64,000 nt of DNA, taken from contig CAVUVM010000009.1 of the NCBI GenBank assembly GCA_963744935.1, forward strand, positions 62,001-126,000. The letters are read 5' to 3'. The translations under genes and the position numbers were made by a program. Below, in pieces: positions 42,268 through 51,150 of the stretch. The notes under the pieces are model-generated. The model saw only the letters and a list, made by a program, of their open reading frames with translations. It did no database searches and was not told the DNA's origin. Every line of letters begins with the position of its first letter. Positions within the stretch are counted from its first letter, which is position 1. The stretch is from Bog-473 sp963744935 (lineage in GTDB: Bacteria; Actinomycetota; Acidimicrobiia; Acidimicrobiales; RAAP-2).

Positions 42268-42942
42268 CTACCTGGACGCACAGATGGCGTTGTCAATGAC
42301 CTTACTCACACTTGTCCGCCAGCCAGACTTGGTCACGAACTGTGCTGCGTTTGTTCGTACCGCGATGTCGTGAAGAAGCGGAAAGGCCTCGAAGAAGCTT
42401 TGCTGAGCACTAGTTGTAGTCCAGCTTGAATCGGGCCACCCAAAAAACCAACCCGTACCTTCACGATCAAACGGAGGAACCAGCTCCGGCAGGAGGTGGT
42501 GAACGAACTTTGATCCCCCAACAAGCGGTGGACCACCAGGATTCAGGGATTGAGTACATGACTGAATCAGAGACCACACTTGGCCCTGAACTATTGGAAC
42601 ATCCAGTTGTGGATCGGCCAGACTGAAGGTTGATAATGCGTCAATGGTCACGGTCTCTGCTGCAATGACAGCTCCTATAGCCGCGGTGGTTGGGTACCGG
42701 AAGCCCGGTGGTCTGCCGAAAGCTCGCCACGAACGCAGGACTCTGGAGAGAGCACCAAGGTAGGGGGTGTCGGTTGAAAGCGTGGCTGCCGCTGGAGGGA
42801 TCCCAAGTGCGCGATACCGCGAAATCGCGGCGTCGTGCGGTCTCCACGCGCCGTTCAATTCATTCTGATCGTAGATGTGGACGTATGCACCGAACTCTCG
42901 AACGAGCTGATCGATCCTCCACGAGAGTGCAGTCCGCGTCAT
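42268..42942 (-). CDS. Hypothetical protein with LLPELVPPFDR motif
   Basis: The 224-residue protein has no named domain that I recognise. The segment GGSKFVHHLLPELVPPFDRE (about residues 142-161) resembles a conserved block in uncharacterised island-borne proteins. The N-terminal half (RIDQLVREFGAYVHIYDQNE) is helical. There is no signal peptide or membrane segment. It stands alone between the decoration cargo and the next hypothetical gene. A defence or accessory role would be speculation. Confidence 0.55.
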   Translation of the reverse strand: MTRTALSWRIDQLVREFGAYVHIYDQNELNGAWRPHDAAISRYRALGIPPAAATLSTDTPYLGALSRVLRSWRAFGRPPGFRYPTTAAIGAVIAAETVTIDALSTFSLADPQLDVPIVQGQVWSLIQSCTQSLNPGGPPLVGGSKFVHHLLPELVPPFDREGTGWFFGWPDSSWTTTSAQQSFFEAFPLLHDIAVRTNAAQFVTKSGWRTSVSKVIDNAICASR

Positions 42943-43167
42943 TGCTGCTAACAGTACCTAGTGACCACGAAAATCACCCCGTCGAAGAGTCGATCTCATT
43001 GGAGCTATCGTAAGTGAGGTCGTGGGTTCATACTGACGTTCATGGAGGACACAAGAGAAAGCTGGAGCAGCCCGCAAATTCGCCCTCCACGACGACTAAC
43101 AACCGGTTACCGCGATGAACCCGACGCAATTGGCCGCGTTACGTAGAGCCCGCGAGGGGCACGCGAG

Positions 43168-43977
43168 TTGATTCCCTCCTTTTACGGAATCGAACTCAAG
43201 ATTCAGCGATCGGACGCGCACATGAGGGAGCTGCGTACATCGTTTCAAAGGCGTGTCGAAAACGACGCCTACCGGTTCGTCCCACAAATCACACGAAATG
43301 GAGCCGAACACGTCTATAAGGCGGAAAACCCTCCGCCAGATGACAAGCGGTGGGGAATCATTGCGGGTGACTGCGTTCATAACCTCCGAAGCGCGCTCGA
43401 CCACCTTGCCTGGCAGCTTGTCATTGCTAACGGCAAGACACCGGACCGCCGAACGAATTTCCCCATTCTCTCTCGCCAACCCACCCGGAAGACGTTCCGG
43501 GTAATAAAGCGCCCCCAACCCCTTCGTCTTGCGGGCAAGGTCTCGTCAATCGCCTTGGACATGGTCGAGGTCGTTCAGCCATACAACGGAACTCAGCCCG
43601 GCGGTATGGGCGCCGTGTTGGAACAGCTCGGCGACTTAGACAATCTGGACAAGCACCGAGAGTTCCTGACAACGGTGTCAGTGGTCAAGCGCGCCGAGAC
43701 GAGCGGCCACGCGGTTCTGGATGACCAAAGCATCAAGAACATGAAGATGAAATTCACCAACCAACGGATTCGTCATGATGCCGTTGTGGCGGTGTGCTAT
43801 TACGACCCACCTTTGAACGAGGCCGATCCAAACTTGAAACTCACGCCAGTCATGAGCCTCGCGCGTGGGATGCCACTTGAGGGCTACAACCTTCTCGATG
43901 TTCTCTGGCAGCTCTGGCAGCGCACCTCCACGTACATCACCGGATTCCGCGACTTCTTCCCGAACTTCCCGAACTGA
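43168..43977 (+). CDS. Hypothetical protein with VHNLRSALDHLAWQL motif
   Basis: The 269-residue frame starts at TTG 43168. The block GIIAGDCVHNLRSALDHLAW (about residues 71-90) is characteristic of a widespread uncharacterised family seen on genomic islands. The rest has LGDLDNLDKHREFLTTVSVV near 150. No catalytic motif was recognised and no membrane segment is present. The start codon is uncertain. It is transcribed toward the integrase gene. Confidence 0.6.
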   Translation: MIPSFYGIELKIQRSDAHMRELRTSFQRRVENDAYRFVPQITRNGAEHVYKAENPPPDDKRWGIIAGDCVHNLRSALDHLAWQLVIANGKTPDRRTNFPILSRQPTRKTFRVIKRPQPLRLAGKVSSIALDMVEVVQPYNGTQPGGMGAVLEQLGDLDNLDKHREFLTTVSVVKRAETSGHAVLDDQSIKNMKMKFTNQRIRHDAVVAVCYYDPPLNEADPNLKLTPVMSLARGMPLEGYNLLDVLWQLWQRTSTYITGFRDFFPNFPN

Positions 43978-44323
43978 GCTGATGCCCAAGTGGGGTAATG
44001 ATTCTGGGGCATGCGCTTTTGGTCCGGCAGGGCGCTGACAACCCGGACGCCCAACAGAAGCCCGGCGAAAGCGAGTTACGGGATTAGTTGGTCGAATCTT
44101 TCTAGTCGTCGTCGTCGTCCAGCTCGACCTTTTCTAGAACCACACTGAAATGGTTCAACCGTGAGCGATCTTTCCGCTCTCTCTACGCATGGCGGCTAGC
44201 AGGTTTCAATTATCAGGTGTGGGTTCCCGATGAACCGCCCTGGACCAATTGGAAGGACGCCTTCAAGGCCCGCTGTTTGATGTCGACGGGCAGTCCATCC
44301 AACGCAGATGAGGGAGGCGGAAG
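43978..44323. other. Region with the 3' tail of a lost gene
   Basis: On the minus strand a frame ending at 44102 reads RERKDRSRLNHFSVVLEKVE followed by a run of Asp and a stop, with another stop 27 codons upstream. This looks like the tail of a deleted gene. Nothing else was recognised. Confidence 0.35.
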
Positions 44324-45505
44324 CTAGCTCAGGAGCTGCCCTATCGGAAGGCCTTGATCGATGAGTCGCTGCTCAAACTTCAACGCTCCCACCGCACCTG
44401 AGTCAGCCGTTCCTTGGACGTAGTGGCGCATCATGACCTCAGGCGTGTGTCCTTGCCTGCGGGAGGCAGTGTCCAAATCCACGCCCGCGGCGTGTAGTTG
44501 GGTGTCGGCGGTCCTACGGAACGAATGTGGCGAGGCGTCAATACCAAGGGACTTGCCAAGGCTGGTGATTCGCTCGGTGAGCGCCTTGGCTCGCAGAGGC
44601 GTAGACCCACCGTCATAGGACAACAGCCACCCGCCTGGCTCGATGTCGAGCAGATCGGCCTGCTGTTTGCGGTAACGCTCCAACAGGGCGACAGTCCCCG
44701 GTGCGAAGTCGATGACCCGTACGCCGTCCTGGCTGCCGGTGTCGGACTTCAGGTCCTCAAGGTGTTGCCCACCCTTGCCCGCCACCCACTGCCGTTGGCA
44801 CCGGAGAACGCCCAAGGTGGGGTCGAAGTCCGACCAGCGCAGCCCGCAAGCCTCTCCGCGGCGCAGACCCGCGTACATCAACAGAAAGATGGCCACGGCC
44901 AGCACCGCGTCCTCCTTGTTGAGCGCCGCCTGGATCATGGCGTGCGTTTCGGCAATCTCGATGCGCTGTTTGTTGACCCGCTTGCGATCGGGTGGGGTGG
45001 CGCGGCTCACTTGGTTCGTAGCCGCCACGCCTTTCTGAACTGCCCAGCCAACCGCTGCCCTGAGGATCGCGTGCGTCTGCCTGATTGTGTTGGCTCCCAT
45101 GCCGCCACGGGCTAGCTCCCCATAGAAGCGATCTAAATCCTGTGGGTTGAGTTGGTCAACGGGCGTGTTCGCGAGCGCGTTGCTGAGCCGCCTGCGCGTG
45201 TTCTCGTAGGACTCAACGGTGGACCTCGCCTTGCCCACCCTCGCTCTGTCGGCCACGTAGGCGTCCATCAAAGTGCCAAGCGTTAGCGCGCTCTCCTCGG
45301 GAACGGGTGCCTCGGTGCCGACCTCGTTGACGAAGGCCTCCAACGCGGCATCGGCTTCACCGCGCCCGCCGTGGTCACGATGCGTGACGCGGATGGTCTT
45401 TGACCGCGCCTTACCGCTCACCCTCACGCGAATCTTGACCCGCGTTGGCGATAGCCACGTGACCGACCCTGACCCGTATGCCCGCCGCGCTGGCTTCCTT
45501 GGCAT
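44324..45505 (-). CDS. int: Tyrosine recombinase/integrase of element A
   Basis: The 393-residue integrase has an N-terminal arm-binding region, a SAM-like core-binding domain (about residues 75-175) and the catalytic domain. Catalytic residues visible are Arg215 (YAGLRRGEACGLRW), His327 and Arg330 (PHSFRRTADTQLH), His353 (RQGHTPEVMM) and nucleophile Tyr362 (RHYVQGT). It starts 90 bases from attachment copy 2, and repeat words matching those at the left end of the element lie just upstream. It therefore belongs to element A and targets the rnpB 3' end. Confidence 0.93.
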   Translation of the reverse strand: MPRKPARRAYGSGSVTWLSPTRVKIRVRVSGKARSKTIRVTHRDHGGRGEADAALEAFVNEVGTEAPVPEESALTLGTLMDAYVADRARVGKARSTVESYENTRRRLSNALANTPVDQLNPQDLDRFYGELARGGMGANTIRQTHAILRAAVGWAVQKGVAATNQVSRATPPDRKRVNKQRIEIAETHAMIQAALNKEDAVLAVAIFLLMYAGLRRGEACGLRWSDFDPTLGVLRCQRQWVAGKGGQHLEDLKSDTGSQDGVRVIDFAPGTVALLERYRKQQADLLDIEPGGWLLSYDGGSTPLRAKALTERITSLGKSLGIDASPHSFRRTADTQLHAAGVDLDTASRRQGHTPEVMMRHYVQGTADSGAVGALKFEQRLIDQGLPIGQLLS

Positions 45506-45522
45506 GAGAACGAAACCTCCGG

Positions 45523-45542
45523 ATGTGTCCCGAATGTGTCTT
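45523..45542 (+). promoter_or_regulatory. Candidate integrase arm-type sites, right end of element A
   Basis: ATGTGTCCC at 45523 and ATGTGTCTT at 45534 are 11 bases apart, between the integrase start and attachment copy 2. They match the pair at 29695-29715. Confidence 0.6.
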
Positions 45543-45595
45543 GCGAGGCTTCGATGCTATGTGGTGGGACGTGTTTTCCCATCTCAGAGCGGTGG

Positions 45596-45625
45596 TGACG
45601 GTGAGCCGACCTGTAGGCGGGATTC
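45596..45625 (-). repeat. Attachment-site copy 2, junction of elements A and B
   Basis: This 30-bp sequence differs by one base from copy 1 and one base (GAGCCGACC against GAGCCGGCC) from the rnpB 3' end at 58539. It is the right end of element A and the left end of element B. Confidence 0.85.
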
Positions 45626-45726
45626 AGCCACGTAGGGGTGTAGGGGAGTGTTAGACCGTGTGACGCACGGCTGACCAGGGGATTCGACAAGTCAGATGTC
45701 TCGGCACGCCTAACTTTGGCGGCGTT

Positions 45727-45750
45727 TAGTAGGGATGGATTAGGGATGGA
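45727..45750 (+). promoter_or_regulatory. Candidate integrase arm-type sites, left end of element B
   Basis: TAGTAGGGATGGATTAGGGATGGA (given as two words: TAGGGATG at 45730 and 45741, 11 bases apart) matches 58498-58521 at 23 of 24 positions. It begins 102 bases inside attachment copy 2, the same distance as in element A. Confidence 0.65.
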
Positions 45751-45757
45751 GCGGCGC

Positions 45758-46102
45758 TCACGCCACCTGCTTTCGCAACACCCGCCGGCCGCGCTCAGAC
45801 GTCCCGGCCCAGACGCCCTGCGTCGTGACATCCGCCACCGCCACCGAGAGACACTGCTCCCGGACCTCGCACCCCGCACAGAGCGCCTTAGCGCGCTCGG
45901 TCGACTGTCCACGCTCCGGGAAGAACAGGTCGGTCCCACTCCCCCGGCAGGCCGCTCTGCGGTGCCATGCCGGCCGATTGACGAGCTCGGCCAGGAGGTC
46001 GTCGACATCGGGCGCGTCGGGCGCCATAAGCCACTCGACCTCGAGCATGTCCATCAAGGCCGATGGTACGGGGGCGCTGTTCCGATTCGGTGACCATGCC
46101 AC
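45758..46102 (-). CDS. WhiB-family iron-sulfur transcriptional regulator
   Basis: The 114-residue protein has the four iron-sulfur cysteines Cys52 (WHRRAACRG), Cys75, Cys78 and Cys84 (CAGCEVREQC), followed by the beta-turn GVWAGTSERGRR and a basic C-terminus. WhiB proteins bind sigma factor and DNA and are confined to actinomycetes and their phages. This copy lies at the left end of element B; phage and element WhiB proteins often control host or element genes. The GTG start gives a longer N-terminus than usual; ATG at about 46053 is an alternative. Confidence 0.92.
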   Translation of the reverse strand: MAWSPNRNSAPVPSALMDMLEVEWLMAPDAPDVDDLLAELVNRPAWHRRAACRGSGTDLFFPERGQSTERAKALCAGCEVREQCLSVAVADVTTQGVWAGTSERGRRVLRKQVA

Positions 46103-46165
46103 CAGAGCGGGAGAAACTGCTCCGACCTAACGTTCGGCATCCACCAGCGAAGGGACATCACAATC

Positions 46166-46609
46166 ATGTTCAGAGACAATCCGAAGCTCATGGCCGTCGG
46201 AGCATTCCTCGCAGGGGGAATCCTCGTGGGCGGCGTCACGATTGGCGCTGCGGTCGCCCACGGTGCTGGGACGGGAACGGGAGCTAAGGGCATGTCTGAT
46301 GCCCAGTACACGGCGAAGAACGCGTGGGCCCAAACCTTGATGACCAGCGCCACGCTCTCGATCCCCTCAGGCGAACGGCTGACGATCACTCAGGCAGACG
46401 AAGCCTCCGGCGGCGGCTTCGTCACTTGCACTCTGAACGCCAGCCTGAACGGAACGAACGTTACCTATGACTTCTCATCAGCGCAGGACGCGGGTTCCGG
46501 TCTGTCCACCTTCCAACCGATCTATGCCGACTCGGGCACCGTCGTTTGCTCGGGGAACATGACGACGCTCGTTGGGTATTTGACTCCTGTCACATCGACC
46601 ACGACGTGA
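46166..46609 (+). CDS. Small exported protein, unknown
   Basis: The 147-residue protein starts MFRDNPKLMAVGAFLAGGIL and has a hydrophobic N-terminal segment to about residue 32, followed by a Gly/Thr linker and a beta-rich domain with two Cys (FVTCTLN and TVVCSGN) that could form a disulfide. It is probably membrane-anchored or secreted. No family was recognised. It is translationally coupled to the next gene by GTGA. Confidence 0.7.
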   Translation: MFRDNPKLMAVGAFLAGGILVGGVTIGAAVAHGAGTGTGAKGMSDAQYTAKNAWAQTLMTSATLSIPSGERLTITQADEASGGGFVTCTLNASLNGTNVTYDFSSAQDAGSGLSTFQPIYADSGTVVCSGNMTTLVGYLTPVTSTTT

Positions 46610-46842
46610 CACCTCGCCCCGGCGACCGCTCTCCCGGGTTCACCGCTGAGCCGACCCAGTGCTGGGCCCTCGTCTACAGCGTGCAGCTCCAGAGCACCCA
46701 CTGCCGGGAAGAGCCGACGTATACGGGCCGCTGGCACGCCCCTCGAGGCGACCGCTGGTGGCGAGTTTGGAGCTGCCCCGACCACCTCGAGGGCCTCGAG
46801 GGGGTCCGGGAGTTTGGCCGGGGGTTGGGTAGCCGTCTCTAA
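46606..46842 (+). CDS. Small Trp/Cys-rich protein, unknown
   Basis: The 78-residue frame begins at the GTG overlapping the upstream stop. It has QCWALVYSVQLQSTHC and RWWRVWSCPDHLEGLEGVRE. The block WWRVW-C-LEGLEG-REFG recurs in a remnant at 48903-49009 (WWRVWACRATWRGLEGLREF), which shows selection on the protein sequence at some time. Function unknown. Confidence 0.55.
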   Translation: MTPRPGDRSPGFTAEPTQCWALVYSVQLQSTHCREEPTYTGRWHAPRGDRWWRVWSCPDHLEGLEGVREFGRGLGSRL

Positions 46843-46919
46843 ACCCGCTCGCCAAACTGTCGTCAATCGACTAGAAAACCGGCTTCGATTCATAGGCGAG
46901 GGGCGGGGGTTGACTGATT

Positions 46920-47465
46920 ATGAGTGATGCTTCAGGCGGTCCAGGGTGGTGGCAGGCTAGCGATGGGAAGTGGTACTCGCCCGAACAGGCGCCGGCACCA
47001 ACGGTTGCACCCCCTCCTCCGCCAGCCTCTCCCAAAGACGCCCGGGATCAGGCCCGTGCCGCCAAGGCATATGCGAAAGCCACGCGACCCTGGTATCGCA
47101 AGAAGCGGTGGTGGGCTTTGGCAATCATCGTTCTGCTAATCGTGATCATCGCGGTGAGCGTGAGCAACTCCGCGTCGACGAAGCACACGATCAACTACTC
47201 GGTAACGGGCAGCGGTACGGCGAACGACATCACCTACGACACCCTCCAGGAGGGCAACGGTCAGAACGGCGAGGCGCAGGTGACCAATGTCGCCCTCCCG
47301 TGGTCGAAGACGATCCAGGCGTCGGGCCTTGTGACGGCCTTCACGCTGAGCGCCACCGTCGGCAGCGGAGGCGGCTCCGTAACCTGCACGATCACCGAAG
47401 ACGGCAAGGTCGTCAACACGAACACGGCGACTGGAGCGTTCGCCACGGCGACCTGCAACCACTGA
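46920..47465 (+). CDS. MmpS-like membrane protein with DUF2510-type N-terminus
   Basis: The 181-residue protein opens with GPGWWQASDGKWYSPEQ, a DUF2510-like Trp repeat, then a Pro-rich linker. A basic stretch and one membrane segment (WWALAIIVLLIVIIAVSV, about residues 63-80) come next. The outer domain is of the MmpS type: INYSVTGSGTANDITYDTLQ, TNVALPWSKTIQASG and GSVTCTITEDGKVV. MmpS proteins assist MmpL lipid exporters; no MmpL is in the window. Carriage of such a protein by element B suggests an envelope effect. Confidence 0.8.
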   Translation: MSDASGGPGWWQASDGKWYSPEQAPAPTVAPPPPPASPKDARDQARAAKAYAKATRPWYRKKRWWALAIIVLLIVIIAVSVSNSASTKHTINYSVTGSGTANDITYDTLQEGNGQNGEAQVTNVALPWSKTIQASGLVTAFTLSATVGSGGGSVTCTITEDGKVVNTNTATGAFATATCNH

Positions 47466-47724
47466 CGGATCCTTGAACCCCGAACGAAAGGCGCTGCGGG
47501 AGTTCAGCCGGCGGCGCGTGTAGCCTCGGCCATAGGCCCAGAGAGACGCAATGAAGGACTACGTCGTTCGCAACGGGCAGGTTACATCGGCTCGCTTGTG
47601 GCGATGGGGGCCTCGGCGGTAGGCGAAGCGCTGTCGGACGGCGGTGGTGCGCCAAGCGAGATCGCGCGACGGGAGTCCCGGCGACGAATCACATAATCTT
47701 CGACTCCTAAGTCGAGGAGGGTGT

Positions 47725-48885
47725 GTGGCAAACGGACGCCAGGTGACCCAGGTAAAGCAGGTTAGAGCGTTACTTGCTGCTTCGCTTTTCTGTGTGACAG
47801 TCGTGCTGGGTACATGGACGATCAGCGCGGGCGGAGTCACGCCGCCTTGGGTGGTGCAACCAAGTCCGAATCCTTCAAGTGGGCTACCGGTGCAGCTATA
47901 CGGAATTTCATGTACATCCCCGACATTCTGCGTTGCTGTCGGGTCCCAAAACGCACAGGTGAACGGCGCCGGAACCTTTCAGACGCTCATCGAGGTGTGG
48001 ACCGGAGGGGCATGGACCGTAACCACTAGTCCGAACGAGGGAACCGCAAGCAGTCTTCAATCTGTCGACTGCCTCAGCACTTCGGATTGCGTCGCCGTCG
48101 GTTACTTCTACACGGACGCAGTTAGTGGTCAAACCCTCATCGAACAGTGGGACGGAACGCAATGGAGCATTGTGCCCAGTCCCAACTCTGGGACGAACGA
48201 GAACATCCTGTGGGGGGTTTAGTGCTTCATGTAGACGACTTCGAGCCTTTGCCAGGCCGTCGGTTATGCCTACAACGGAGCCTTCTGGCAAACACTTGCA
48301 CTGTCATCGACTGCTGGAGGTCCGTGGACCCTCGAAACGACTCGGGACAAGGGAACATCAACCAATGGGCTCTTCTCAGTATCGTGCAGCTCGATCCGAA
48401 GGTGTGACGCTGTCGGGGCCTACTACAACCATTCTGGAACTCGACGGACACTGATCCAGTCATGGAACGGATCGACTTGGACTGTGTCTTCCAGCCCCAA
48501 CGTCAGTGCTGAGTCCGACTTTCTTCAAGGCATTTCGTGCCCGACCACTACATCTTGCGTTGCAGTCGGGAATTCGGGAGAGGGACAGGCTTCCTACAAT
48601 CTCGTCGAAAGCTGGAACGGATCAAGCTGGTCAATTTCAACAAGTCGCACGCCCCCCAGCGACGATGAGGTGGCCTCAAGTGTGTCGTGTGTACGTCCGA
48701 CCAAATGCGCTGAGGTTGGTTATAACGTGACCAGCTCGACGGCCATCGAAACCCTCGTCGAGTCGTGGAATGGAGCATCATGGACGATCGCGAGTAGTGC
48801 TGATCCAGGAGGACAGAACGCTCTCTACGGCGTCTCGTGCCCAACTAGATCCTTCTGTGACAGCGCTGGCAATGTCGACGACTAG
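47725..48885 (+). pseudogene. Secreted SCxSPxxCxAVG repeat protein interrupted by two amber codons
   Basis: Starting at GTG 47725 behind GAGGAGG, a single frame of 387 codons runs to 48885 and is broken only by TAG at 48220 and TAG at 48232. The product would have an N-terminal signal segment (VRALLAASLFCVTVVLGTW) and about six repeats with SCTSPTFCVAVG-type Cys pairs alternating with WNGSSW-type turns, the pattern of beta-propeller-like secreted proteins of actinomycetes. There is no frameshift. The first 165 codons could still make a truncated protein. Confidence 0.8.
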
Positions 48886-48902
48886 ACGCTCATCGAGACA
48901 GG

Positions 48903-49009
48903 TCGCTGACGCCCGATGGAAGCAGTGGTGGCGGGTCTGGGCCTGCCGCGCTACCTGGAGGGGCTTGGAAGGTCTGAGGGAGTTCGGCGGCCAGCGAGGA
49001 CGAGCCTGA
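48903..49009 (+). pseudogene. Remnant of the WWRVW small-protein family
   Basis: RWKQWWRVWACRATWRGLEG followed by LREFGGQRGRA matches the C-terminal half of the 78-residue protein at 46606. No start codon with a ribosome site or N-terminal half is present. Both copies follow directly after a secreted-protein gene. Confidence 0.55.
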
Positions 49010-49528
49010 CTGCCTGTGGCGGCCTGTCTCCGGACCACAGGAGGCTCCTCAACCAGCGCACTCTGCTAGCGCAGGAGGGCCTATGGCTTATCTAACGGTG
49101 GCGACACGATGGGCTTCCCGGGTTCAGGATCTCCTGGATCTCAACGAGTCTGTAGGTAGTGGTCCGTCGCCACGATCTCCGACTTTGTCACTGTTCGCTC
49201 GACCTCAGCAACGACGTTCATATCGAATGCTTCGCGGATGTGGTCCGCAGTTCTCGTGCGACGAGCCGGTGAATGGCTCGCCATCTTCCGTCTCCAGGTC
49301 GAAGGCCGGTGTCCGCCACTGAGACCGAGAGCCTCCCGCGGTAGTGAAGCGTCAGACCTCGATTCTTCTCACAGAATGAGCTGCATTCGTCGTGCACCGC
49401 CGGGTGAAAGTGAGGCCTCGCGAGGCAACAGTTCATCTACGGGAATCCGCTGGACAACCGAGCGCCTGTCTGGTGCGAAGCAAGGATTCCCGTCAGCTTT
49501 TTGAGATTCGTCAACGCTCGGTGGCCGC
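49010..49528. other. Region without recognised gene
   Basis: Short frames on both strands have no protein-like composition and no ribosome sites that stand out. Confidence 0.35.
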
Positions 49529-49690
49529 TCAACTGGCTAAGAGCTTCTGTAAGTGTGCACTCTCGATGTCCGTCTCGGCAGTATCGATGACATCAAGAAT
49601 CCGGGACACTGCGTCATCGAACACGGGAAGCGGATCTTCCTCGTCATCGAAGGATCTCTGAGCATTTCGGTCCGGGCCAACGTATCACTC
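49529..49690 (-). pseudogene. C-terminal remnant of an acidic protein
   Basis: A minus-strand frame ending at 49529 reads RSFDDEEDPLPVFDDAVSRI followed by LDVIDTAETDIESAHLQKLL, which is protein-like, but it has no start codon before an upstream stop. It may be the 3' end of a gene downstream of the DUF6932-like pair. Confidence 0.35.
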
Positions 49691-49781
49691 CTTGAAGGAC
49701 TCTGGCTCAGAGGCAACGAGCCGTAGTGCTCCCGCGTCAACTACTTCTCGGCCAAAATTTCCGCCGGCCTTTCCCCGAGCA

Positions 49782-50066
49782 TCAGGGCCTGTGCCACCGA
49801 CCAGACCGTTGCCTGAACGGATTCAAGCACCTTTCCGAGGAACCAGTCTCGACCGAGGAGCTAACGATCGCCTCGCTCGAGAGTGCTACTTCAAGCTCGT
49901 ATTTGCTTTCCGCTACATCCAGAGCATGTAGCAGGTCTGCTTGTCGGACCAACAATGACTGCATGGTCATCCACTCTGCAGAGAGTGGTTCAATATCTTC
50001 CGGTGCAGCAGCGAGAACGCCCGCGAGCATTTCCAGTTCGGCCGAGATTTCGTCTGGCGTGCTCAT
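49782..50066 (-). CDS. Small helical partner of the DUF6932-like gene
   Basis: The 94-residue frame from ATG 50066 begins MSTPDEISAELEMLAGVLAA and is predicted mostly helical (SAEWMTMQSLLVRQADLLHA), ending in a basic Ser/Arg tail. Small coiled-coil proteins follow DUF6932-type genes in other bacteria, from memory. Its start overlaps the end of the broken upstream gene. If the pair is a toxin-antitoxin or defence unit, this would be the second component; that is not shown. Confidence 0.5.
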   Translation of the reverse strand: MSTPDEISAELEMLAGVLAAAPEDIEPLSAEWMTMQSLLVRQADLLHALDVAESKYELEVALSSEAIVSSSVETGSSERCLNPFRQRSGRWHRP

Positions 50067-50549
50067 TTGTTTCCCTCGACCGCTAGGTATCCCTTCCGTA
50101 GGTCTGGACGACCTTGACCATTGCTCACTGGAGCGACCAATACGCTTCGACCTGCTCGTACCAAGCCCGCTGCGGATGCCCAACCGGCCGCATGGCTACC
50201 ACGAAGCTGTGACACCGTGCATCAAACGAGGTTGGCTACCTTCAGCCAGCGCCATCAGTTGTTGTCGATCGGCGGCCGGCATCGCATCGATCAACGAACC
50301 ATCGATGAAAGTCACCACGTCGAGATCACCTGCGTCACGCTTACTCGTCACGAAGCTACCGTCAACCCATTCAAATGCCACCCTCGTCAGCGAATGCAGT
50401 TGTTCTCTGCGACCTCGGTATCCATTGAAGATGTCTCTACGGGTCATCGACCGAGGGAAGACATCGACAAACCGAGCCTCGATCTCATAGAGGTTCGCCA
50501 GGTGTCGGCCTTCGGGCAAATGCCCATTCTCGTTAAACGGAGGTATCAC
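50067..50549 (-). pseudogene. DUF6932-like nucleotidyltransferase-fold gene with two frameshifts
   Basis: From GTG 50549 the frame reads IPPFNENGHLPEGRHLANLY, then FEWVDGSFVTSKRDAGDLDV, a Gly-Ser/Asp-x-Asp pattern like the minimal nucleotidyltransferase fold. It stops at 50196 after HGVTASW. The expected continuation occurs in other frames: GHPQRAWYEQVEAYWSLQ, then QWSRSSRPTEGIPSGRG. Two indels therefore separate three coherent segments. The N-terminal 117 residues remain open. Confidence 0.55.
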
Positions 50550-50952
50550 CGCCCCGATATTTCCGCTTCGTCCCTGCTCGGATGACCTTCGACGACCGAA
50601 GGGGATCCTTCCATATCGGTAGGAATACATAAAGCCTGATACCGGGCTTTGTGGTGTGCCTGAACTGGCTTCACGCGATGACCCCGGATAACCCCGATGC
50701 CCCGAGTCGGCCCCCGCAGCCCCGGCTTCACAGCGGAACCAGGGCCGCCACCCTCACTCGTGAGGTCCAGGCTCTCGCTGCACACCTCACGCAGCTCCCT
50801 CGGAAAGGGGCCGACGGCGCTTTGAGGTTGTGGCGTCCGCAACATCCCCGGAGGTGTTTGGAACGGCCGCAGGCGATCTCATGCATGGCTGTCACGGCGT
50901 GCAATGGCGTCGACGAGAGTGGAGTTCGACTGTTTAAGTGAGCCATCAGCGT
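50550..50952. other. Region without recognised gene
   Basis: No frame has protein-like character. It separates the DUF6932-like remnant from the DUF6582-like fragment on the same strand and could have held the promoter of the former. Confidence 0.35.
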
Positions 50953-51150
50953 TTAATTGTCCGGGATCAAATGGCTAGCTCCGATGGCCTTGGCGCGGCC
51001 GATGATGTACTTGCGGATCTTGTCGTGGTCAGCGCTGCCACGACCGACGGCGTGGACGGCGTTGCTGACGTCCTCGTGGTCGGCGATCGGATAGCTGTAG
51101 TGGCCGTCTTTGTCCGGGCCGAACGCCTTTCCTTTCCGGCATAGCGTGAT
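50953..51150 (-). pseudogene. Small DUF6582-like protein, start frame lost
   Basis: The minus-strand frame reads KAFGPDKDGHYSYPIADHED then VSNAVHAVGRGSADHDKIRK and YIIGRAKAIGASHLIPDN. This is the pattern of a short domain found at the C-terminus of phage and mobile-element proteins (an HI-x-RA-x-ALG-IP type end). The natural ATG (MPERKG) is in a different frame by one base, so the gene appears frameshifted within its first codons. Confidence 0.5.

Larger units (their letters stand above)
29566..45625. mobile_element. Integrative element A in rnpB
   Basis: About 16 kb bounded by attachment copies 1 and 2. The tyrosine recombinase (44324-45505) points away from, and lies about 90 bases inside, the right boundary. 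The left end carries an HTH/DUF3102/HTH operon. Cargo includes a serine recombinase and a lower-GC group of oxidoreductases, methyltransferases and a sulfotransferase. No relaxase, TraB/FtsK translocase or phage structural gene was recognised, so transfer would need help from another element. Confidence 0.82.
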
